NCBI GenBank assembly: GCA_017517325.1 | Contig: JAFWZW010000010.1 | Location: forward strand, 62,001 to 126,000 | Direction of reading: 5' to 3' | DNA: 64,000 bases | Source of the DNA: Clostridia bacterium | GTDB taxonomy: Bacteria > Bacillota > Clostridia > Oscillospirales > SIG627 | Part shown: positions 49,642-57,900 of the stretch, one piece after another | How positions within the stretch are numbered: the first letter of the stretch is position 1 | Layout of the letters: each line of letters starts with the position of its first letter | The notes under the pieces: model-generated | Told to the model about the DNA's origin: nothing | The model's database searches: none | Seen by the model: only the letters and a program-made list of their open reading frames with translations | Position numbers and translations under genes: made by a program

Positions 49642-52450
49642 GATCTTCTCCTTGCGTGGAATTTTCCGTTTCGCACTCTTTACCTTCCTCATCAACGGGT
49701 GCAGGGGGTAAGGGCTTTTCCGGGAAGAGCTTTCCTCCCTTTCTCTCCCACACCCAAAGAGCGGCCAAAAGCAGAAGGGAGCCCACGGAGATCCAAAGCC
49801 CCTTTTCATAGCCCAAGGGAGAGTAGGAAAGGCGGATCCGGTGCTCACCCTCCTCCAAAAATACCCCAATAAAGGTGCCTGCAAAGGGAGTGATCTCTTC
49901 TTTTTTACCATCCACAAAAAGCTCCCAGGAGCCTTCCTTTTCTGCGGGAATGGAGGTGTAGAGATAGCCTGCCGTTTTGGCGTTCACCTTGGCTTCAAGA
50001 CCTGCATCCTCCATAGAGAGGATCTCCATTTTTTCATCCTGCAAAAGGGCAAGCCCCTCCTCCCAAAGCTCGGTATTCATAGAAAGAACGTCGTAGGAGG
50101 CGGTGCCGGAGATCTCGCTGTTTCCTTCCCCGTTGATAACGGTACGCAGGTGGAAGATCTCACCTTTTGAAAAATAGCCTGCGGAATACAGATTGGGGTA
50201 ATCCTCAATGCAATGCCAGGAGTTGTTCACCTGCATATAATTGGCCATGGGCACGTCGGCATACACGCAGATCAGCCCGTCTTCGGGGGCAGTATAGGTA
50301 AAGCGAAGCACGCGGCCCGTATCCTCCCCTTCGGGGATAGCCTCGCCCACGAAATCAAAACTTTCCTCCTCCGTTCTGGTAGCGGTAAGGTTGGTATGAT
50401 TTTCGTCAGTGGAATAGATGGGCGAAAACAGATCCCCCTCCAGCCCCGTAATGGCGGAAAACAGCGCGTTCTGCCGCTGATAAGGGCGCAGGTTCGAATC
50501 AAACTGAAAATCGGCACCCCGGGCGTCGATCATAAAGCCAAGACCGGAAAAAGCCGTATCCTCATAAAGGGCACAAGTGGAATCATTGGAGGAAGCGGAA
50601 ATACAGCGCAGGCCGGGGTCGGAAAGGTACCCTTCCTTGGTGATCAGGTATTTGACCCCCAAAAGAGTGTTGGAAAGGGGTGTTCCGTGAACGTAAACGA
50701 AGCGGTTGCTTCCGGGATCAGCAGGCATTCCCAGCCCCAAAAGAAAGGCGGAAACGTCGCGGTTGGCGGAAGAAGAAAACTGTGAGATCCCATTATAGTC
50801 GTAGAAGCAGGAGTCGTTCAGGCTTCGCCATTCGGTGGTCTCAAGGCGATAGAAGGCCTCGCCGTCCTTCTCTTTTTTCTCGGCCTCGTCCACAAGTGCG
50901 GTGATCTCTTCACCGATCTTCAGGTCGTAATACTCCCCGTAGCTGGTGGTGCCCACGGCACGGGTACCCATCCAGGCGGCGGCACCGATCTCAACCAGAA
51001 TGATGGCGCATACGAAAAAGGAAAGAATGCGGCGGGGTATGAGATTTCCGGTATAAAAGGCGCAAAGGATCACGCCAACGGCAAACACCGCAACGGTGGC
51101 CAGTATGCTCCCGGTTTCGTAATACCCGAAAGCGCAAAAGGCGATGAGCACCGCAAACAAAAGCATTCCCACCGCATCGATCCAGTCAAATGCGCCAATG
51201 GCCTTTTTGTAATAGTGGTACGCCATCACCACGATGACAAAAGCGAATATAAAGGCAAAGCGGTAAGGAATCATATTGGTGTAATGGAAGCCGTGCCAAA
51301 TATAATTGAGCACACTGAAATTCATGGAAAACACCAAAAAGACCAAAAGGAAAAACGCCGCCAGCTTCTCACGGAAGCCAATGCGCTTAGCCCAAAGGAA
51401 GGCAAAGGCAAACAGAACCAAAAGGCCCGTGGTGGCAAGGTTGGGCAAGCCCTCGATCACAGAGGGGGCGTGGAAGGAAGCAAGGGGCGTTACCAGATCG
51501 CGGATGGATTCGTAAAAGGAAACGTACATTCCCACTGCATCCTGCGTAGAAGCGGTATTTAACAGTCCGAAAAAGGCAGGAAGCAAAAGCACCGCCGAGA
51601 CCCCGGCACCCAAAACGGTGGTCAGAAGCAGGCGAAAGCCCTTGCGCAGAAAATCGGAAAAACGGACCCGGTCCAAAAAGCACAGAATGAAAAAGGCAAT
51701 GGCCACGAACATACAGCTCATATAGCCGATATAATAATTGGAAAAGAGGCTCAAGGCCACCATAGCCACGTACAGACTGCTTTTCCCCTCGCGGAACAGC
51801 ACGATCAGAGCAAGGCAAAGCAAGGGAAACAGCGCCACGGTATCCAGCCACATATTGTTCCAGTAATAGCCTAAAATATAGCCGGAGAGTGCGTAGCCCA
51901 AAGAAAAGAAGGAAATGGACCAGCCGGGGTTTTTTACCGTTTTCTTTAAAAACAGAGCGCAAAACAGCCCCGCAAGTCCGATCCTGACGGGGGTAAAGAG
52001 CATAAAGAGAAGGCGAAACTCTCTGACGGGAACCAGATACAAAAGCAGATTAAAGGGGCTGGAGCCGTAATAGGAGAGCATCGAGAGAAAATTGGTACCC
52101 ATTCCCATAGACCAATCGTAAAGAAGGCCGGTGCCCTCGTGGAAATGATCCCAAAGCTTTAAAACGAAGGGATAATACTGGTGCCAACCGTCGTAATTGA
52201 TGATCTGCTCGTTCCCGAAGGGATAGACCCCCTGGAAAGCAAGACAAAGGGTAAAAATGCAGAAAGGTAAAAGAAAGGAGAGCAATAAGGGCAAGGGACC
52301 TCCCCGGTGCGCTTCCAGCCAAAGGGTCAATTTTCCCTTGGGGCGGCAGGGCTTTTCCTCGGACGGTTCCAAAGCCGCTTCCGTCGGTGCCTCCTCACAG
52401 ACCGCGTCGGGCGCAGGAAGCACTTGCTCTTCCACGTTCATTTCTTCCAT
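49595..52450 (-). CDS. YfhO-family polytopic membrane protein
   Basis: The 951-residue protein has an acidic cytoplasmic N-terminus (1-45), about twelve to thirteen helices (52-500), a large extracytoplasmic domain (about 510-880), a last helix (about 885-905) and a His/Glu-rich tail. The GT-C-like first loop with NYDGWHQYYPFVLKLWDHF and GMGTNFLSMLSYYGSSPFNLLL is typical of YfhO. YfhO proteins add sugars from lipid carriers to wall polymers such as lipoteichoic acid. GGAGG lies ahead of the ATG. Its neighbours are a TtcA-like enzyme gene and a small membrane protein gene. The target polymer is unknown. Confidence 0.88.
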   Translation of the reverse strand: MEEMNVEEQVLPAPDAVCEEAPTEAALEPSEEKPCRPKGKLTLWLEAHRGGPLPLLLSFLLPFCIFTLCLAFQGVYPFGNEQIINYDGWHQYYPFVLKLWDHFHEGTGLLYDWSMGMGTNFLSMLSYYGSSPFNLLLYLVPVREFRLLFMLFTPVRIGLAGLFCALFLKKTVKNPGWSISFFSLGYALSGYILGYYWNNMWLDTVALFPLLCLALIVLFREGKSSLYVAMVALSLFSNYYIGYMSCMFVAIAFFILCFLDRVRFSDFLRKGFRLLLTTVLGAGVSAVLLLPAFFGLLNTASTQDAVGMYVSFYESIRDLVTPLASFHAPSVIEGLPNLATTGLLVLFAFAFLWAKRIGFREKLAAFFLLVFLVFSMNFSVLNYIWHGFHYTNMIPYRFAFIFAFVIVVMAYHYYKKAIGAFDWIDAVGMLLFAVLIAFCAFGYYETGSILATVAVFAVGVILCAFYTGNLIPRRILSFFVCAIILVEIGAAAWMGTRAVGTTSYGEYYDLKIGEEITALVDEAEKKEKDGEAFYRLETTEWRSLNDSCFYDYNGISQFSSSANRDVSAFLLGLGMPADPGSNRFVYVHGTPLSNTLLGVKYLITKEGYLSDPGLRCISASSNDSTCALYEDTAFSGLGFMIDARGADFQFDSNLRPYQRQNALFSAITGLEGDLFSPIYSTDENHTNLTATRTEEESFDFVGEAIPEGEDTGRVLRFTYTAPEDGLICVYADVPMANYMQVNNSWHCIEDYPNLYSAGYFSKGEIFHLRTVINGEGNSEISGTASYDVLSMNTELWEEGLALLQDEKMEILSMEDAGLEAKVNAKTAGYLYTSIPAEKEGSWELFVDGKKEEITPFAGTFIGVFLEEGEHRIRLSYSPLGYEKGLWISVGSLLLLAALWVWERKGGKLFPEKPLPPAPVDEEGKECETENSTQGEDHDHTETDEHHPEGDR

Positions 52451-52471
52451 TCGTTTCCTCCTTTCAGATAA

Positions 52472-52497
52472 GAAAAAGGAGGGTTACGCCTCCTTTT
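52472..52497 (-). terminator. Hairpin between the small membrane gene and yfhO
   Basis: On the minus strand AAAAGGAGG pairs with CCTCCTTTT across a 6-base loop with U residues after it, just upstream of the yfhO ribosome site AAAGGAGG. It looks like a terminator; its CCTCC arm could also pair with that ribosome site. Confidence 0.65.
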
Positions 52498-52552
52498 CCA
52501 TGGTTTTCAATTCTTTTATTCCGCAGTAAGCGGTGCTTCGGCTTCGCAAACT

Positions 52553-52777
52553 TCACAAAAGGGGCGAAGCCATTGCTGCGGGCGCCGCGGTCACGGGTGC
52601 CTCAAGGGTTTGGGTGACCTCCAGCGTTTCGGGCTGATTTTCCTTTTGCATTTCGATCTTATCCATAACGTCACCCATCAGGCTTTCCGCAGCACGGATC
52701 AAAAAGAACGCCACCACGGAGAAAATGACAAGCGCCAAGATCAAAGTCAGTAAATAATCACGAATGGAACGCTTCAA
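52553..52777 (-). CDS. Small single-pass membrane protein
   Basis: The 74-residue protein has a basic N-terminus (MKRSIRDYLL), one membrane helix (about 9-29) and a soluble tail rich in Thr, Ala, Pro and Glu. The start is a TTG at 52777 with AGGAGG 9 bases upstream. It has its own good promoter and a terminator-like hairpin behind it, which support a real gene. Function unknown; it may be an accessory to the YfhO-family protein downstream. Confidence 0.65.
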   Translation of the reverse strand: MKRSIRDYLLTLILALVIFSVVAFFLIRAAESLMGDVMDKIEMQKENQPETLEVTQTLEAPVTAAPAAMASPLL

Positions 52778-52809
52778 AAAGCCTTCCTCCTTTTCTGTTT
52801 TCTGCCATT

Positions 52810-52838
52810 AGTATAGACCATTTATCCCGTATTTGCAA
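52810..52838 (-). promoter_or_regulatory. Promoter of the small membrane protein gene
   Basis: On the minus strand TTGCAA (52833-52838) and TATACT (52810-52815) have a 17-base spacer. Confidence 0.75.
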
Positions 52839-52862
52839 GTTTTTTTTGAAATAACGGTAAAA

Positions 52863-53678
52863 TTAAGATCTCTTTCGGTATAAGATCACACCGAAATCAA
52901 GCTGCGTAGTGATCTCCTCCAGCGCTTCCAGCTTTTTCATATCCTCTCGCCCGGTCTTGTGAGCGTAAGGGGTCATACCGAACAAAGCGGCGATCTCCTC
53001 TTTTGTCTGTAGGCAGATCTCCCCCTGAAGGCGGTGCTCGCCAAGGATCTCGAAGCCCGCTCCAATGGTAGCGGCGGCCACGTTTTTGGTTGGGTTTTCG
53101 TAAACGGCACGTTTCAGCTGGTACAAATGGTTCTCCATAGGAACTGCGCGGATGAGAATGCCGCCCGGCCGAAGAACACGCAAGAATTCCTCTTCCGAAT
53201 AGGGGGCAAACAAAGAAAGGATCACGTCCACCGAACGATCCCCCATAGGGATATGAAAGGTACTGGCAACGAAAAAACGTCCCTTTTTCTCCATACGGGT
53301 GGCGGTGAGACGCGCCGCATCCTTTGCAATATCAAAAGCGTATACCTCGGGGCTTTTCCCTGCCTGCTCCAGAGCTCGGGAAACGAAGCGGGTATAATAC
53401 CCCTCGCCGCAGCCGGCATCCAACAAAACGCCCCCCACAGGCAGGTGGTGCACCGCTTCTTCCGCTATTTTTTTTGCTAAAAATTCGTAATGCCCCGCAT
53501 CCAAAAAGAGGCGGCGGGCACGGAGCATCTCCCCGTTGTCCCCGTGGCCTTTGCCGGAAGGGTCGTTCAGAAGATTCAAATACCCCTGCCTCGCCCGATC
53601 GAAGCTATGCCCGGCGGGACAAAGCGCCCGTTTTTCTTCCGGCAGCAAAGGCTTTGAGCAAATGGGACAGATCAGCAT
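52863..53678 (-). CDS. rlmA: 23S rRNA (guanine-N1)-methyltransferase RlmA
   Basis: The 271-residue protein has the RlmA layout. An N-terminal zinc site has CPICSKPLL ... CPAGHSFDRARQGYLNLL (residues 4-36). A SAM-binding Rossmann domain has LLDAGCGEGYYTRF (about 85-98) and AFDIAKDAARLTA. A late motif is LSLFAPYSEEEFLRVLRPGG. RlmA methylates G745 or G748 in 23S rRNA and can affect macrolide or tylosin response. The start overlaps the end of the carbonic-anhydrase-like gene by 7 bases; the ribosome site is weak, so translation is probably coupled. Confidence 0.92.
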   Translation of the reverse strand: MLICPICSKPLLPEEKRALCPAGHSFDRARQGYLNLLNDPSGKGHGDNGEMLRARRLFLDAGHYEFLAKKIAEEAVHHLPVGGVLLDAGCGEGYYTRFVSRALEQAGKSPEVYAFDIAKDAARLTATRMEKKGRFFVASTFHIPMGDRSVDVILSLFAPYSEEEFLRVLRPGGILIRAVPMENHLYQLKRAVYENPTKNVAAATIGAGFEILGEHRLQGEICLQTKEEIAALFGMTPYAHKTGREDMKKLEALEEITTQLDFGVILYRKRS

Positions 53679-54181
53679 TCTTCTTTGTATTCCTTGCCCA
53701 AACGCACGTACGTTTCGGCGTTTTTCAAAATACCCTCTGCGCCGGCTTCATCAATTTGGCGCACGATCTTTGCGGGAACGCCTACGCAAAGGGAATGATC
53801 GGGGATCTCAGCCCCTTCCTTCACCAGCGCCCCTGCCGCAATGATACAGCCCTTTCCGATCACGGCACCGTTGAGCACCACCGCGCCCATACCGATCATA
53901 GTACCGTCACCCACCGTGCATCCATGAACCACGGCGTTGTGACCGACGGTTACGTTTTTGCCCAGTATAACGGGGCGATTGTGATCCGTATGGAGGGTGG
54001 CGTTATCCTGCACGTTGGTGTTCTCCCCCACGGTAATGCTTCCTTCATCACCCCGAAGAACGGCACCGTACCAGATATTGGCATTCTCCTTCAGCACCAC
54101 GTCACCGATCACAACGGCGTTTTCTGCCAAAAAAACGCTTTCGGCAATTTCGGGGCTCTTGTTTTTGTAACTGCGAATCAT
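53672..54181 (-). CDS. Gamma-carbonic-anhydrase-like hexapeptide protein
   Basis: The 169-residue left-handed beta-helix has hexapeptide repeats (IGDVVLKENANIWYGAVLRGD) and three candidate metal ligands in NATLHTDHNRP and TVGHNAVVHG, as in YrdA/CaiE-type gamma-carbonic anhydrases, plus a C-terminal helix. Such proteins bind zinc or iron as trimers; activity varies. The start is the ATG at 54181 with AGAGGA. It lies upstream of rlmA with a 7-base overlap. Confidence 0.9.
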   Translation of the reverse strand: MIRSYKNKSPEIAESVFLAENAVVIGDVVLKENANIWYGAVLRGDEGSITVGENTNVQDNATLHTDHNRPVILGKNVTVGHNAVVHGCTVGDGTMIGMGAVVLNGAVIGKGCIIAAGALVKEGAEIPDHSLCVGVPAKIVRQIDEAGAEGILKNAETYVRLGKEYKEEC

Positions 54182-54206
54182 ATGTGTTTCCTCTCTTGTA
54201 AATGAT

Positions 54207-54236
54207 GAAGGAAGCGGCAGGGTTGCCGCTTCCTTC
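54207..54236. repeat. Inverted repeat in the carbonic-anhydrase-like gene leader
   Basis: A 13-bp perfect stem GAAGGAAGCGGCA/TGCCGCTTCCTTC has a 4-base loop. The T-run is poor, so a terminator role after cpsB is possible but weak. Confidence 0.5.
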
Positions 54237-54267
54237 TTAAATATTGATCTGTATTTGGCAACGCTTC

Positions 54268-54969
54268 TTATGAAACGAAAATACACTTTTTCGCCATTCG
54301 GTCAACGTGCGCCACCAGCTCTTTATCCTTTTTGGCGATCCCCGCAAGAATTGCGCGCCGCTTCTCGCACGGCATGGGAAGCCTGTGCACGTCCTGCCCG
54401 AAAAAGTCTACAAAGCCGCACCTCACCAATCGATACAGGCGACGGCGGGAAAAAAAGTGCTCGAAGCTTTGCAGATTCACCTGAAACAAACACCCCATCT
54501 CCCTCAGCGTCAATAACAACTCCGGATCCTTCATAAGGTAGGGATAGCGATCGATATGCGCCAGCACGGGGGTGATACCGTAATCCTCCGTCAAGCGATA
54601 GAGGTTCCGTTCCATTGCTTTGGAAAAGCACTCAAGGCCGTCAAGCTCCACCAGCATAAAGGCCGTCCCCTCGTAGCAAAGGGACCCAAGGTCTTCGTAG
54701 TTGAAAAGCGTGTCGTTAAGATACACCTCCGCGCCAAGGGAAAAGGTAAAGCTCTCAGCTTCCGAAAGGGTTTTGAGTTCCTCATACGCCCGTTCGCGTC
54801 GTTTTAAAAAGCTACGCAAATCCTTTAAATGCGGGTAATAATGAGGCGTAAGTGCAAGATGCGTGATCCCTTGGGTAGAAAGCGCCGCCAGCGCCTTTGC
54901 CGTAACCTGAAGATCAGGAGCCCCGTCGTCAATACCCGCAAGCACGTGGGAGTGAAGGTCGGTTTTCAA
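54268..54969 (-). CDS. CpsB/CapC-type tyrosine-protein phosphatase (PHP fold)
   Basis: The 233-residue PHP-family metal phosphatase opens with DLHSHVLAGIDDGA (His6, His8) and continues with TPHYYPH, AEVYLND, LAHIDRYP and GQDVHR, the metal ligands of the fold. It dephosphorylates the tyrosine kinase encoded just upstream, controlling polysaccharide export. The start is a TTG at 54969 directly after the kinase stop TAA, with GAGGAAG inside the kinase end. It is the last gene of the trio. Confidence 0.92.
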   Translation of the reverse strand: MKTDLHSHVLAGIDDGAPDLQVTAKALAALSTQGITHLALTPHYYPHLKDLRSFLKRRERAYEELKTLSEAESFTFSLGAEVYLNDTLFNYEDLGSLCYEGTAFMLVELDGLECFSKAMERNLYRLTEDYGITPVLAHIDRYPYLMKDPELLLTLREMGCLFQVNLQSFEHFFSRRRLYRLVRCGFVDFFGQDVHRLPMPCEKRRAILAGIAKKDKELVAHVDRMAKKCIFVS

Positions 54970-55782
54970 TTACGCTTCCTCTTTCGGTTCCTCTTCTGTT
55001 TTTTCCGTTTGTTCAGACACGTCTTCCTGCGGTGCGGGAGCAGCCTGCTCCTGCGCAGAGGATGAAGCCGTACCGTAAGAGCCGTAGCGGTCATAACGAC
55101 CGTAACGACCGTAACGACCGTAACGACCGTAACCGTATTTCTTTTCGATCTGGGCACCGTTAGCAACTACACCCAGGATCTTGCCACCCACCAGATTGAT
55201 CTGACCGATGGCATTTTGCAATTCTTTTCTCGCCGTGTAGTTGGGACGGGCAATCATCACCACGCCGTCAACGTAGGGCATCAGCGTAAGGGCATCGGAA
55301 ACGATATTAACGGGAGGCGTATCCAAAATGATAAAATTATAATCCGCCTTCAGCTTCTCCAGAAGCTCTGCCAACTCTTCACTTGCCACCAACTCCGAAG
55401 GGTTGGGAGAAATGGTGCCGGCGCAAAGAACGTCAAGACCTTTGAATACTTCTTTATGGATCACTTCCTCCAAAGAATTGAATCCGCTGAGAACGTTGGT
55501 AAGACCGGGGGTATTGGAAAGCTTCACCAAGCGGTGAACGTGGGGTCTTCTCAGATCCACGTCGATCAAAAGCACTTTCTTGTTGCTTCTGGCAATGGAG
55601 AAGGCAACGTTGGAGGCAGTGGTGGTTTTTCCTTCGCCCTGTACGGAGCTTGTAAACATAATCGTTTTACAGCCCTTCTTTGCAAGGGAAAACATAAGAT
55701 TGGTACGAATGGTACGGTATGCTTCCTTGGCGGTAAACAAGAGATTGTTATTCGCTTTCTTGTCTTGATTGATGGTATTCAT
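54970..55782 (-). CDS. CpsD-type tyrosine kinase with Tyr-repeat tail
   Basis: The 270-residue BY-kinase has Walker A SSVQGEGKTTTASNVA (about 45-60), Walker A-prime LLIDVDLRRP and Walker B FIILDTPPVN. The tail at about 214-236 is a run of GYGRYGRYGRYGRYDRYGS, giving six to seven clustered tyrosines that are the usual autophosphorylation sites, then an acidic Glu/Pro-rich end. The ATG overlaps the chain-length gene stop (ATGA) with GGAGGG upstream. Tail phosphorylation would be read by the partner CpsB. The 9-base repeats coding the Tyr run may change in number. Confidence 0.93.
   Translation of the reverse strand: MNTINQDKKANNNLLFTAKEAYRTIRTNLMFSLAKKGCKTIMFTSSVQGEGKTTTASNVAFSIARSNKKVLLIDVDLRRPHVHRLVKLSNTPGLTNVLSGFNSLEEVIHKEVFKGLDVLCAGTISPNPSELVASEELAELLEKLKADYNFIILDTPPVNIVSDALTLMPYVDGVVMIARPNYTARKELQNAIGQINLVGGKILGVVANGAQIEKKYGYGRYGRYGRYGRYDRYGSYGTASSSAQEQAAPAPQEDVSEQTEKTEEEPKEEA
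55083..55135. repeat. 9-base tandem repeats coding the CpsD Tyr cluster
   Basis: CGTAACGAC-type 9-mers repeat about five times. On the coding strand each encodes the three-residue unit GRY. Slippage would add or remove whole tyrosine units without a frameshift. Confidence 0.8.
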
Positions 55783-56480
55783 GCTCTGTGCCCTCCCTTC
55801 TTTTCGCCGGATTCAAAATCGGGCACCACACCGAATACGGGCAAACCGAAAAATTCGGTGATCTCCTCAGGGGTGCGAATGCGATTGTCGGTAATCTCGC
55901 GGATCACAACCAAAGCGACGGCCAGAACCAGCCCCGCAAGGAACCCGATCACCGAATTACGAAGCACGTAGGGCCCGGAGGGAGCGGTGGGCATCACCGG
56001 GTAGCTGAGCACCTCAAGTGCCCCTACGTTTTCAAAATTCTGAATCTGCTTGGGCGCCATTTCCGAAATGGATCTGGCAACGTTGTAGGAAAGAGCAGGA
56101 TCCGGCGTTTTCACCACCACGAAGAAGGAAGAGGTATCTTCAACGATGGAAGAAAAATTAATACAGGCAGCAATGTCCTTGGGGGTCAAGGAAGCATCGA
56201 CCTTATCCTTCAGATCCTTGGCCACCATTTCGTAGAACTCGTTAACGTTGAGAAATTCTACGTACTGAGGGACTACGTCACGATAGTAGTTGGCCATCAT
56301 ATAGTCAGACTTGTTCTCGCTGGTACCGCTGGCGTAAAACTTCACCTGCGAGGTATACGTGGGTTTCACAAAATACTTGGTAAAAACGAAGGTACCGGCG
56401 CCGAACAAAACGGCAAGGATCAGAATAAAGACAAGGCCCTTCATGATCCAATCCATAAGATTCTTAAACGTAATTTCCAC
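55779..56480 (-). CDS. Chain-length determinant protein (Wzz/YveK type)
   Basis: The 233-residue membrane adaptor has two helices (about 14-36 and 175-197), a periplasm-like outer loop between them, and the Pro-rich segment PTAPSGPYVLRNSVIGFLAG before helix 2. The C-terminal cytoplasmic end EITEFFGLPVFGVVPDFESGEKK contacts the CpsD kinase. It sets polymer length in exopolysaccharide export. The start is a GTG at 56480 with AAGGGA. No glycosyltransferase or flippase genes are in the window. Confidence 0.9.
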   Translation of the reverse strand: MEITFKNLMDWIMKGLVFILILAVLFGAGTFVFTKYFVKPTYTSQVKFYASGTSENKSDYMMANYYRDVVPQYVEFLNVNEFYEMVAKDLKDKVDASLTPKDIAACINFSSIVEDTSSFFVVVKTPDPALSYNVARSISEMAPKQIQNFENVGALEVLSYPVMPTAPSGPYVLRNSVIGFLAGLVLAVALVVIREITDNRIRTPEEITEFFGLPVFGVVPDFESGEKKGGHRA

Positions 56481-56525
56481 TTTTTTATTCCCTTCTTAAA
56501 GAAATCTGTTTGATGGTTTGCCGTA

Positions 56526-57650
56526 TTATATACCGGCACAGCGGCAGTTGATCTCCTGCATCTGACTTATTTTTTTCATCATATCAAGAGCAAGGGCAAG
56601 CTGGCTTCTGCCACGCTCCAGATTATGCTTCGGATGATGAATCTTGAAATACTTATCCCCGTTGACGTAATCCTCCAAAAAACGAGCCGCCAATTCAAAG
56701 GTCATGGTAACGGCGCCGATGGCAAGGCTCTCCAATTCCGTTTGAGAGCAGAAATCACGGCAGGCGGAAATAAAGCCGGAGGCAAAGGCCTCGTAAAGCA
56801 TCAGATTCAAGCCCACCTTGGAGGTATCGGGCTCATCCTCCACTGCAAAGTTGGCAGAAAACCGGATGGCATCGCCGAAATCGTAGGCGCAAAGACCGGG
56901 GGTAACGGTATCAAGATCAATAACGCAAACGGCCTCGCCCGTATCCTGATCAATGAGGATGTTGTTGTATTTGGTATCGTTGTGGGTAACGCGCAAAGGA
57001 AGGATGCCCTCTTCACGCTGTCGCTCTAGCTGGGACCAGACGTGCTCGTGCTCCCGAAGGATCCGCAACTCCTCCTCCACTTCGCATCTTCTTCCCACAG
57101 GGTCGCGCTCACAGGTGGCAAAGAAGTTTTTCATTCTCACGGGGGTGTTATGGAAGTTGGGCATAGTATCCTGCAGCTCTTCCATAGGAAAATCGCAAAG
57201 CTGCTTCTGGAACAGACCGAAGGATCTGCCTGCATTTTTCAGAACGTCGGGATCCTCCGCCTGATCATAGGTGATGGTGTTGGGAATGTAGTAATAGGCG
57301 CGCCAGAAGTTTTCGGCATCCTCGAAATAATAGTTGGTACCGTCTTCCCGCTTCAAGAATTCCAGCACCTTGCCTTGGGGGTCCTCCCCCTCGGCAATGA
57401 GCTTCTTTCGGATATGACCGGTAACCTTGTCAATATTCTCCATAATCCCCACAGGGTTGGGAAACACGTACGTATTAATGCGCTGAAGCACGTAGCTTGC
57501 CGCTTTCCCCTGAGAACGGACGTCCACCTTAAAGGTAGAATTGATGTGACCGCTTTGGAAGGTTTCGATGCGAAAGGAATCAAATTCTACACCAAATCGC
57601 TTCAATACGTCGGCAATACGCTTACCGTCGTAGTTGTATGTTATTTTCAT
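56526..57650 (-). CDS. APH-family sugar kinase (N-acetylhexosamine 1-kinase-like)
   Basis: The 374-residue aminoglycoside-phosphotransferase-fold protein has FQSGHINSTFKVDV, the catalytic loop RVTHNDTKYNNILID (Asp/Asn) and the metal-binding CVIDLDTVTPGLCAYDFGDAIRF. The combination THNDTKxNN with IDLDTVMPG is typical of NahK-like kinases that phosphorylate GlcNAc/GalNAc at C1. It could act with the GH20 enzyme encoded at 43.4 kb. A choline-kinase-like or other sugar substrate is possible. The ATG is preceded only by AGAAAGAA, and a clear promoter lies upstream. Confidence 0.75.
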   Translation of the reverse strand: MKITYNYDGKRIADVLKRFGVEFDSFRIETFQSGHINSTFKVDVRSQGKAASYVLQRINTYVFPNPVGIMENIDKVTGHIRKKLIAEGEDPQGKVLEFLKREDGTNYYFEDAENFWRAYYYIPNTITYDQAEDPDVLKNAGRSFGLFQKQLCDFPMEELQDTMPNFHNTPVRMKNFFATCERDPVGRRCEVEEELRILREHEHVWSQLERQREEGILPLRVTHNDTKYNNILIDQDTGEAVCVIDLDTVTPGLCAYDFGDAIRFSANFAVEDEPDTSKVGLNLMLYEAFASGFISACRDFCSQTELESLAIGAVTMTFELAARFLEDYVNGDKYFKIHHPKHNLERGRSQLALALDMMKKISQMQEINCRCAGI

Positions 57651-57747
57651 CGTTCATTCTTTCTGATGTTCGGTATCAGATGTATTTGTGTCACCGAAGG
57701 GAGTCTGAAAAGCAATGCTCGCAAACTGCCACGGTAACACTTACTAC

Positions 57748-57775
57748 ATTATATCACATCAGAAGAGAAAATCAA
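57748..57775 (-). promoter_or_regulatory. Promoter of the APH-family kinase gene
   Basis: On the minus strand TTGATT (57770-57775) and TATAAT (57748-57753) have a 16-base spacer. The 125 bases between this and pfkA contain no gene or strong terminator. Confidence 0.75.
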
Positions 57776-57900
57776 GTGGTTTTTCCAAAGTAGCCAAAAT
57801 ATGTTCAATAAATAAGAAAAAACTGTTCAAAAAAAAGAATTTCGGAAAACTATGTCGAAAAACGCCTTTCTTACGCCTTCGCCACGCTTTGGATACCGAA

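Noticed and set aside
54207..54236. A confident terminator after cpsB.
   Set aside because: The hairpin is strong but there is no U-run on the minus strand, so it is listed only as an inverted repeat.
55083..55135. Tandem short repeats as a possible CRISPR array.
   Set aside because: The units are 9 bases with no spacers and are in-frame within the CpsD kinase tail. No CRISPR array or cas gene was seen anywhere in the window.
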